Shown here piece by piece: positions 33,440 to 39,256 of a stretch of DNA of 39,256 bases. The stretch lies in the NCBI GenBank assembly GCA_040255585.1, contig JBDZVI010000022.1:1-39256 (forward strand). Direction: 5' to 3'. Position 1 is the first letter of the stretch; the number at the start of each line of letters is the position of its first letter. The notes under the pieces were generated by a model. It did not search any database. It saw nothing but the letters and a program-made list of their open reading frames with translations, and was not told the DNA's origin. The translations under genes were made by a program, and so were the position numbers. This DNA comes from JAAYYF01 sp040255585 (lineage in GTDB: Bacteria > Deinococcota > Deinococci > Deinococcales > Trueperaceae).

Positions 33440-34461
33440 CCGCGGGCGGCAAGGCGGGGGCGTGGCTGACGCCGCTGATCGCCCTCGTGGTCCTGCTAGC
33501 GGCCGCCGGCCTCTTCGATCTGTGGCGGTCATGGTGGTGGGCGATCCTCGGCGCCGGCTTCGTGCTCGTCGTCCTCGCGGCAGAGGGCGCCTCGCGCCGC
33601 CTGCCGTTCCGCTTCCAGACGCCGTTCGAACGCGCCCTCGCATGGCTCTTCCCGGTCCTCGTCCTGGCGGCCTGGGAGTGGCTGAGCACGAGCGGCGTAC
33701 TGAACCCGCGCTGGTTCCCACCACCGTCTCGCATCGTCGGGGCGCTCTGGGACATGACGGTCAACTACGACCGCTTCTCGGGCACGTCGCTCATCGGGCG
33801 CCCTTGGCTCATCCCCTCGCGCTTGGCGGAGCAGGGCTGGCCGGGCGTCGTGGCCCTCTTCCAGGAGAGCCACGTGTGGGCCACGCTCTCGCGCGTCATC
33901 GTCGGCTTCGTCCTCGGGGCGGCGCCCGCGCTCCTCGTCGGGATGGTCATGGGACTCAACCGCACCGTGCGCACCATGCTCGACTCGACGATGTCCGCTA
34001 TCTACGTGCTGCCGAAGATCGCCATCTTCCCGATCCTCATGCTCGTGTTCCCCGACCCGTTCGGGGAGGCTCCGAAGGTGACGGTCGTCGCCATCTCGGC
34101 GTTCTTCCTGGTCGCGCTCTCGACCATGGCGGGCGTGCAGGGGATAGACAAGGTCCTCCTGCAAGCCGGCAGCAACTTCGGCGCCAACCGCTGGCAGATG
34201 CTCAGGCACGTCATCCTGCCCGGCGCCCTGCCGATCGTCTTCAACGGCCTCAGGCTGGCGCTCGGCACGGCGCTCATCGTGATAGTGGCCGTCGAGTTCG
34301 TACGCGCCAAGACCGGAGTCGGCTACCTCGTCTACTACCACTGGCAAGTGCTCGGTACACCCAAGATGTACGCCGCGCTGCTCGTCGTCATGGGCCTCGG
34401 GGTTGGCCTCACGGCGCTCCTTCAGCTCGTCGAGCGCCTCGTCATGCCTTGGAGGCGCTGA
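33436..34461 (+). CDS. NitT/TauT-type ABC transporter permease
   Basis: A 341-residue inner-membrane permease of the SsuC/TauC type. Two extra N-terminal helices (PLIALVVLLAAAGLF and WWWAILGAGFVLVVLAA) precede the usual six-helix core. The cytoplasmic EAA-like loop AGSNFGANRWQMLRHVILPG contacts the ATPase. The segment LNPRWFPPPSRIVGALW is characteristic of the family. The GTG at 33436 overlaps the ATPase stop. About 40 residues between helices three and four (NYDRFSGTSLIGRPWLIPSR) look like an expanded periplasmic loop. Confidence 0.92.
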   Translation: MTAGGKAGAWLTPLIALVVLLAAAGLFDLWRSWWWAILGAGFVLVVLAAEGASRRLPFRFQTPFERALAWLFPVLVLAAWEWLSTSGVLNPRWFPPPSRIVGALWDMTVNYDRFSGTSLIGRPWLIPSRLAEQGWPGVVALFQESHVWATLSRVIVGFVLGAAPALLVGMVMGLNRTVRTMLDSTMSAIYVLPKIAIFPILMLVFPDPFGEAPKVTVVAISAFFLVALSTMAGVQGIDKVLLQAGSNFGANRWQMLRHVILPGALPIVFNGLRLALGTALIVIVAVEFVRAKTGVGYLVYYHWQVLGTPKMYAALLVVMGLGVGLTALLQLVERLVMPWRR

Positions 34462-34544
34462 ACCGGGTCCGACGCGCGGCTGACCCAGGTCCGACGCGTG
34501 CTACGACAGGCCGTGTGAGGATGGCGCCTTCGAGGTCCGAGCGG

Positions 34545-35681
34545 CTAGCGATCGGGGCCGGTCTCGGGACGCTTCGCGTCCTTGCGCTTCCCGTCCCCAC
34601 CCTCCACCCCTCGGCGCCATGCGGCACCGCTGAGCACGGGCCCTACCAACATGCGCAAGTAGAAGGTGAAGATACGCCACGCGAGGATGGCGGCCGCCAC
34701 GGGCGCGCGAGCCTTCGACGAGTCGTCCGTCGCGGCCACGATCGCCGCCCCGCCGGCGGGGCCAACGAGGTCCTCGAGCCGGTCCGGCTCGTGCTCGGCG
34801 ATCGGTGCGGACGCCGCGACCGAGCTGCGGGAACTCAAGCGCATGAGGCTGGCGGTGCCGAGTTCTAGGAGGCCGACTCCGCCGGGCGTGGGAAAGAACG
34901 ACGACGCCACGGATGGCACCTGGGCACTGGCCATGGTCGGAAGGAGCGGGGCTCCCGGCCGCATGGAGACCACCATCACGAAGAACGTGAAGTAGGTGGT
35001 GACGTATACGAGGAAGGTCGCGGAGTGGAGCGCCGCCTGGAGCCGTAGCGGCGCGCGCTGCAGGCCAGCGCTCGCGGCCTCTACCCGGTTCAGGAAGTCC
35101 GTCGTCTTGTCTCGCCACCGCCTCAGCCCGGGCAGCCGCAGCGCCCTCGCCGCCAGACCGGTCACCCAGTCAAGCCGGAAGATCAGGACGGCCACGACTA
35201 GCAGACTGAAGACGAACGCGCCGACGGCCACGAGCTCCGGCCTCGCGCTGCCGAGCAGCCGCGTCGAGCGCCCGAGCACGAGGACGCTCACGGGGAAGGA
35301 CCATCCGAGGAACACCAGGTCGAGGGACCAGACGCGCACGTTCACCGTCCAGGCCGTGGCGGCCGGCATGCCACCCGCAACGAGGGAGAACGCGACGGCG
35401 GGCGCCTGGCCCGCCGAGCTGGGAGTGATGGCGGCGCTCGTCAGGCCGAGCGCATACGCCCGCAGCGCCGACATGAAGGTGAGGTCGGCGCCGGCGTGGC
35501 GTGCCAACCAACGCAAGCGCAGCGCCCCAGCCAGGTAGTTGAGGCAGGCGAGACCGAGGCCGCATAGGTAAGCCCAGAACGGCACGTGCAAGGCGGTGCT
35601 GATGTCCTCGCCGAGCGCCCAGAACATGACGCCAACGCTTCCGATGCCGATGACTACGGCTATGACGACGGCTCTGAACAC
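34545..35681 (-). CDS. YbhN/UPF0104 (LPG-synthase transmembrane-type) membrane protein
   Basis: A 378-residue integral membrane protein with about eight helices. ITPSSAGQAPAVAFSL (85-100) and FFPTPGGVGLLELG (262-275) are the two hallmark motifs of the lysylphosphatidylglycerol synthase transmembrane/flippase-like family. No aminoacyl-transferase domain is present, so it is not a full MprF. Between the second motif and the last helices is a hydrophilic insertion (281-326, Ser/Ala/Glu-rich), and the C terminus is a basic Lys/Arg/Glu tail. The GTG start at 35681 lacks a clear ribosome-binding site but lies 15 bp after the stop of the diguanylate cyclase gene, so the two are probably co-transcribed. 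Confidence 0.82.
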   Translation of the reverse strand: MFRAVVIAVVIGIGSVGVMFWALGEDISTALHVPFWAYLCGLGLACLNYLAGALRLRWLARHAGADLTFMSALRAYALGLTSAAITPSSAGQAPAVAFSLVAGGMPAATAWTVNVRVWSLDLVFLGWSFPVSVLVLGRSTRLLGSARPELVAVGAFVFSLLVVAVLIFRLDWVTGLAARALRLPGLRRWRDKTTDFLNRVEAASAGLQRAPLRLQAALHSATFLVYVTTYFTFFVMVVSMRPGAPLLPTMASAQVPSVASSFFPTPGGVGLLELGTASLMRLSSRSSVAASAPIAEHEPDRLEDLVGPAGGAAIVAATDDSSKARAPVAAAILAWRIFTFYLRMLVGPVLSGAAWRRGVEGGDGKRKDAKRPETGPDR

Positions 35682-35696
35682 GCGGCCCGAGCGCCC

Positions 35697-37385
35697 CTAC
35701 GCGCCGACGCGGTTCTTGCCGAGCCGTTTGGCCTCGTAGAGGTTCGTGTCCGCGCGCATCAGCACGGTCGACTGATCGTCCAGCTCCTCGGACGTCGCCG
35801 CGCCTACGCTCACCGTCACGTGTAGGCGATGGGCGTCCATGGCCTTGCGCGGCACGACGGTCAGCACTTTGTTGGCGACCTCGAGGGCGCCTTCTGCGTC
35901 GGTCTCGGGCAGGAGGATCACGAACTCCTCACCGCCCAGTCGGGCCACGAGGTCGACCTCGCGGGTGCACTCCACGAGCGCCTGAGCCACCGTGCGGAGC
36001 ACCGAGTCGCCTATGACGTGCGTATAGGTGTCGTTGAGGCGCTTGAAGTCGTCCAGGTCGACCATCAGGAGGCTGAAGGGGTGCCCGCCGCGACGGCAGC
36101 GCAGGAGTTCGGCCGCCAACGTCTCCTCGAACGCCCTGCGGTTCGGGATGCCCGTCAGCGAGTCCGTGCGCGATAGGCGCTCAAGGTGGGCGGCTTGCGC
36201 CTCCAACTGCTCGTGGAGCTGCCGGAGGTCCGTGTAGGCGTGCGCGAGCTCGACGTTGCGAAGCCGGTCGATCTCGCGGTCCTTGCGCATGCGTTCGACG
36301 TCGAACTGGACCTGCAGCAGCTGGGTCCGGCGGTCGGAGAGCTGCATGAGCGTCTGCTGGTGAAGCTCGAAGAACTGCTGGAAGTGCGCGAGCGCCTCTT
36401 CCCACCGCCCGAGGCTCTTCAGCGCGTCGGCCATCGCCCGGTGGGCCGCCGCCGCGTCGACGGGCGCGCCGCTTGCCGTGCTCTGCTCGACGGCGTGCGC
36501 CAGGGGGACGAGGGCCGACGCGGGCTCGCCGTTGGCGATGTGAACGCGGCCGAGGCCTATCAGCCCCTGGCCGTCGGCCTGCGCGCCGAACTCGCTCTTC
36601 AAGCCCAAGCACTGCTCGAAGGCTTGGCGCGCCTCGTCCACCTTGCCCTCCAGCAGGCTCAGCTCACCGAGACCGAGCAGGGCGAAGCGCTTACCGTACG
36701 TGTCCGAACGCCGGAAGCACTCCTCGAGCGCGCTCCTTGCCGCCACGGGGTCGTTCAGTTGCTGATGGGCCAGTCCGACGATCCTGAGGGCGGTCGAGGT
36801 GTCGCGCAGCGCGTGCTGGGAGGCCGAGGCTGCCTCCAGACCGCGCTGAGCGTACTCCAGCGCGAGGCCCGGCTGGCCCAGGTCGAGGTAGACGCGCGCG
36901 ATGCCGTTCAACGGCCCGGCGATCGACTTCGGCGCCAACCGCTCGAGGACGTCGAGAGCCGCGGAATGATGGGCGAGCGCGTGCTGGTAGAGCCCGACGG
37001 CGTGGTGGCACCAACCGAGCCCGATGGAGGCGAACGCCTCACCGATCTCGTCGCCGATATGGCGGCGCAGATGGGCTTCGAGCTGCGCGACCTGCAGCGA
37101 CGCCACATAGTCGCTGCGCCGGAACAGGCTTATCGCCAGCGTGGTCGTCGCGTTCGCGAGGCTGGCGGCCGTGGCCGGGTCAAGCTCGGCCACGCACGCG
37201 TCCCACTCGCCCGGGTCGGCGGTCGGGTCGAGACCTACATGCGCCAGCGCTTCGCGACCGTGGCGCATGGCCTCGTCGTAGTTGAACTCGTGGTTGGCCG
37301 CCGCCGCCGCTGCCGACAGTTCGCGCAAGCGGGCCTCGGGTGGGAGCACGCTTCCTGACATCGCCGTGTACCCGTCCTTACGCAT
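35697..37385 (-). CDS. Cytoplasmic TPR-GGDEF diguanylate cyclase
   Basis: Predicted to make cyclic di-GMP from two GTP. The 562-residue protein has no signal peptide or membrane helix. About 360 residues of TPR-like repeats (e.g. EAFASIGLGWCHHAVGLYQHA, YGKRFALLGLGELSLLEGKVDEA) are followed by a coiled-coil segment (residues near 345-395, VERMRKDREIDRLRNVELA). A GGDEF domain then starts at RTDSLTGIPNRRAF. The catalytic motif is GGEEF (484-488), and the product-inhibition I-site R475-EV-D478 is five residues upstream, so it should be active and feedback-regulated. The ATG at 37385 has weak upstream spacing; an ATG at 37361 with AAGGA about 13 nt upstream is the alternative. TPR sensing of a protein or peptide partner is plausible. 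Confidence 0.9.
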   Translation of the reverse strand: MRKDGYTAMSGSVLPPEARLRELSAAAAAANHEFNYDEAMRHGREALAHVGLDPTADPGEWDACVAELDPATAASLANATTTLAISLFRRSDYVASLQVAQLEAHLRRHIGDEIGEAFASIGLGWCHHAVGLYQHALAHHSAALDVLERLAPKSIAGPLNGIARVYLDLGQPGLALEYAQRGLEAASASQHALRDTSTALRIVGLAHQQLNDPVAARSALEECFRRSDTYGKRFALLGLGELSLLEGKVDEARQAFEQCLGLKSEFGAQADGQGLIGLGRVHIANGEPASALVPLAHAVEQSTASGAPVDAAAAHRAMADALKSLGRWEEALAHFQQFFELHQQTLMQLSDRRTQLLQVQFDVERMRKDREIDRLRNVELAHAYTDLRQLHEQLEAQAAHLERLSRTDSLTGIPNRRAFEETLAAELLRCRRGGHPFSLLMVDLDDFKRLNDTYTHVIGDSVLRTVAQALVECTREVDLVARLGGEEFVILLPETDAEGALEVANKVLTVVPRKAMDAHRLHVTVSVGAATSEELDDQSTVLMRADTNLYEAKRLGKNRVGA

Positions 37386-37435
37386 CTCGCAAAGCTGTAC
37401 TCATTATGCCTGACCAGGCGGCGCCCCTGTCGGGG

Positions 37436-38428
37436 TCAATGTCGCCACCTGTCGGCGTACTCGGGGCTGGCCGTGACGGGCAGGCGCCCCCTGAGGAAGT
37501 CGCGCTCGCTCTCGAGCCATGGCGGCAGCTTGAAGGCGAGGCCGAGTTCGTCAGGCGGTTCGTCGACGAGGAAGCCGGGACCGTCGGTGGCGACCTCGAA
37601 GATGGCGCCGCCAGGCTCCTTGAAGTACACGGACCGGAAGTACGTGCGGTCCTTGACGACCGTCGGTTTCAGCCCCTCGCTGATGAGGGTCTCGCGCGCC
37701 TCGCCGATGTCGGCGTCGGCCACTCGCAGCGCGACGTGGTGCAAGCCGCCGGCGCCGAGCCTGCCGGGCGACTCGTGGCGAGCCTCCACCAGGTCGATGT
37801 AGCCGCCGGTGGGGTAGGGGATGTCGCCTGCCTCCGGCGAGCCGGGGGCGAGGCGCACGCGCCTTCCGCTCGCCCCGTCGTCCTCGGCTACGACTTCCAT
37901 GCCGAGCGCGCGCAGTAGGACGCCGACCGTGGCGTCGAGCCGAGGCGCGGTAACGGTCACCGCGTGGAGCCCCTGGGGCGCGATGGCGTCCTGCAGCGGG
38001 GCACCGGGCCAGTTGAGGCGCGGGCCGACGGGCTCCGCCTCGACGAGCTCAAGCGGGATGCCGTCGGGGTCCTCGAAGGAGATGACCTCCTCGCCCAACC
38101 GCTCACGCACCGTGTGGGCCAGACCGTGGTCATCCAAGCGTTCTCGCCAAGCCGCCAGGCTCCCGGGCGGAACGCGGTAGGCGACCGCGACGCTTTCGCC
38201 GGCGCCGCGCACGGCCGGGCCCGCCCCCTGCCACGGGAAGAAACTCGCGATGGTGCCCGGTTGGCCGAGCGGGCCGCCGAAGTAGAAGTGGTAGGTCTGG
38301 GGGTCGTCGTAGTTGACGGTGCGTTTCACGAGCCGTTGGCCGAGCAGGCGCACCCAGAACTCGATGTTGGCTTGGGGCCTCGTGGCGATGCCGGTGACGT
38401 GGTGAAGGCCAAGCGTGGCGACGGGCAT
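37436..38428 (-). CDS. Two-domain VOC/glyoxalase family protein, ring-cleaving dioxygenase-like
   Basis: A 330-residue protein with two vicinal-oxygen-chelate halves. The first begins GLHHVTGIATRPQANIEFW and contains FYFGG and FEDPDGIPLELVE. The second begins GLHAVTVTAPRLDATV and contains GGLHHVALRVAD and AIFEVATDGPGF. The likely metal ligands are His of GLHHVT, His of LHHVAL and Glu of FEVATD. The nearest family is MhqO/MhqE-type putative ring-cleaving dioxygenases of quinone and thiol stress, where the substrate is often unproven. The ATG at 38428 is chosen, with TAGGCT 7 nt upstream (leaderless type); a TTG at 38434 would add two residues. The gene stands alone. Confidence 0.88.
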   Translation of the reverse strand: MPVATLGLHHVTGIATRPQANIEFWVRLLGQRLVKRTVNYDDPQTYHFYFGGPLGQPGTIASFFPWQGAGPAVRGAGESVAVAYRVPPGSLAAWRERLDDHGLAHTVRERLGEEVISFEDPDGIPLELVEAEPVGPRLNWPGAPLQDAIAPQGLHAVTVTAPRLDATVGVLLRALGMEVVAEDDGASGRRVRLAPGSPEAGDIPYPTGGYIDLVEARHESPGRLGAGGLHHVALRVADADIGEARETLISEGLKPTVVKDRTYFRSVYFKEPGGAIFEVATDGPGFLVDEPPDELGLAFKLPPWLESERDFLRGRLPVTASPEYADRWRH

Positions 38429-38435
38429 GCCCAAG

Positions 38436-38441
38436 AGCCTA
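38436..38441 (-). promoter_or_regulatory. Putative leaderless -10 box of the VOC gene
   Basis: Read on the minus strand this is TAGGCT, 7 nt before the ATG at 38428, and no ribosome-binding site is seen. It fits the TANNNT rule of Deinococcus leaderless genes but is a weak motif on its own. Confidence 0.35.
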
Positions 38442-38521
38442 TCAGCAGCGGCGGCAACGGTCGTTACCGCTCTTGACCAGGGTTCTCTAGATCCTCGTGG
38501 CGCCCTGGCGCTACCCGACTA

Positions 38522-38551
38522 TTGAACCTGGCCGCTCCGTTCGGCTAAGAT
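38522..38551 (+). promoter_or_regulatory. Promoter of rplS
   Basis: TTGAAC (38522-38527) and TAAGAT (38546-38551) are 18 bp apart, a good sigma70-type match in very GC-rich DNA. Transcription near 38558 would leave a leader of about 140 nt before the ATG at 38700. The leader contains AGGTCGGCGACCT and other short inverted repeats. A ribosomal-protein leader is possible, but I cannot match a known class. Confidence 0.55.
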
Positions 38552-38699
38552 GTCAAGGCTTGACGCTTGGAGGCGGGCCCATGCCGCGAATCGGCGCCGA
38601 CCATCGGTCCGACACCCTCCTAGAAGCGTCCCCCGGCGGCCGAAGCGCCACGGCGAGATGAGCCTGACCGCTTGAAGGTCGGCGACCTGGAGACTGAAG

Positions 38700-39113
38700 A
38701 TGAAGTACAACAAAGGTGCAATCCTGCGCTCTATCGAGCAGCCCTACCTGCGTAACGACATCCCCGATTTCGATTCGGGCGACACGGTCCGCGTCGACTA
38801 CAAGGTCGTCGAAGGCAACCGCACCCGTATCCAGGCGTTCGAGGGCGTCGTCATCGCCCGCAAGAACGGTAAGGGCGCCCGCAGCACCGTCACGGTGCGC
38901 AAGGTGTCGTTCGGTGAGGGCGTCGAGCGCGTCTTCCCCCTCCATTCGCCCCTGATCGAGAAGATCGAGGTAGTGCGCCGTGGCCGCACGCGCCGCGCCA
39001 AGCTCTACTACCTGCGCGAGCTGCGCGGCAAGGCTTCGCGCCTCAAGACGGACGTCGCCCGCCAGGAGCAGGACCGCGCCGCCGCGCGCGCCGCCAAGGG
39101 CGACAAGCAGTAA
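38700..39113 (+). CDS. rplS: 50S ribosomal protein L19
   Basis: Large-subunit protein at the 30S-50S interface. The 137-residue sequence has the family core: IPDFDSGDTVRVDYKVVEGN, RIQAFEGVVIARKNGKG, TVRKVSFGEGVERVFPLHSP and KIEVVRRGRTRRAKLYYLRE. The C-terminal 25 residues form a charged Ala/Arg/Lys tail. GGAG lies 7 nt before the ATG. Many bacteria place rplS after rimM and trmD; here it is on its own with a promoter and terminator. Confidence 0.97.
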   Translation: MKYNKGAILRSIEQPYLRNDIPDFDSGDTVRVDYKVVEGNRTRIQAFEGVVIARKNGKGARSTVTVRKVSFGEGVERVFPLHSPLIEKIEVVRRGRTRRAKLYYLRELRGKASRLKTDVARQEQDRAAARAAKGDKQ

Positions 39114-39148
39114 GCGCCGGCCGCAGCGCGGCCCCGATGCAACGAACG

Positions 39149-39183
39149 GAGCCCCTCGCTCGATCGAGCGAGGGGCTCTTCTT
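39149..39183 (+). terminator. Rho-independent terminator of rplS
   Basis: A perfect 30-bp palindrome (15-bp arms, GAGCCCCTCGCTCGA and its complement) 35 bp after the rplS stop is followed by TTCTT. This is the clearest intrinsic terminator in the window. Confidence 0.88.
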
Positions 39184-39224
39184 AGTGCTCTTAGTGCCGA
39201 CGCGGCGTCGGTCTAGGGTCTGTT

Positions 39225-39256
39225 CACTCTTGACGGCACGACTCACTCTTGACGGC
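39225..39256 (+). repeat. 19-bp-spaced direct repeat at the right edge
   Basis: CACTCTTGACGGC occurs at 39225-39237 and again at 39244-39256, where the window ends. Each copy contains TTGACG, a good -35 hexamer. The array may continue beyond the window. Confidence 0.7.

Noticed and set aside
34466..34498. Direct repeat GGTCCGACGCG spaced 22 bp after the permease gene
   Set aside because: Only two copies in an 83-bp gap between convergent genes; too short to separate from chance in GC-rich DNA.

Overview
The window is high-GC bacterial chromosome, densely packed with core and housekeeping genes. The best guess is a deep-branching member of Deinococcota (Deinococcus-Thermus), possibly Trueperaceae. 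This rests on (i) a glutaminyl-tRNA synthetase with a GatB/YqeY-type C-terminal tail, a fusion known from Deinococcus; (ii) a short EF-Ts and an S2 protein resembling those of Thermus; (iii) a System I (Ccm) cytochrome c maturation operon; and (iv) several starts with a TANNNT box only 6-7 nt upstream, the arrangement of leaderless genes in Deinococcus. Genus-level assignment is not possible from sequence reading alone. No phage, insertion sequence, CRISPR array, tRNA or rRNA was seen.

Layout, left to right. 1-6.4 kb: an AddAB-like recombination helicase/nuclease pair, a divergent nuclease-fold-like hypothetical and a small hypothetical. 6.4-8.9 kb: a cytoplasmic class A beta-lactamase-like serine hydrolase whose 3' end is tandemly triplicated, a cold-shock protein with a disordered Gly/Arg/Asp tail, and a DoxX membrane protein. 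9-12.6 kb: nagA converging on glnS. 12.7-16.8 kb (minus strand): the conserved rpsB-tsf-pyrH-frr-cdsA cluster. 16.8-18 kb: an exported TPR protein. 18.3-21 kb (plus strand): ctaA-ctaB-SURF1 for haem A synthesis and cytochrome oxidase assembly, converging on a transaldolase. 22.2-31.3 kb (minus strand): ccdA-ccmA-ccmB-ccmC-ccmD-ccmE-ccmF-ccmG-ccmH, then a CcmI-like TPR protein carrying its own c-type haem domain, then a Rieske protein. 31.5-34.5 kb (plus): a NitT/TauT-type ABC importer. 34.5-37.4 kb (minus): a YbhN/LPG-synthase-type membrane protein and a TPR-GGDEF diguanylate cyclase. 37.4-38.4 kb: a two-domain VOC dioxygenase-like protein. 38.7-39.1 kb: rplS with a promoter, a leader and a strong terminator.

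Functionally, the middle of the window is a respiratory assembly district: haem A synthesis and farnesylation, oxidase assembly, haem export, apocytochrome reduction and haem ligation, plus two redox carriers. Many genes are coupled by ATGA or GTGA stop/start overlaps.

The most interesting signals are the CcmI-cytochrome c fusion plus Rieske at the end of the Ccm operon, an AddB subunit whose nuclease and Walker A residues look degraded while its iron-sulfur cysteines are kept, the divergent gene beside addAB with a perfect palindrome in its promoter, and the 52/53-bp triplication at the end of the serine hydrolase gene. None of these proves a new system; each is given with a decisive check.
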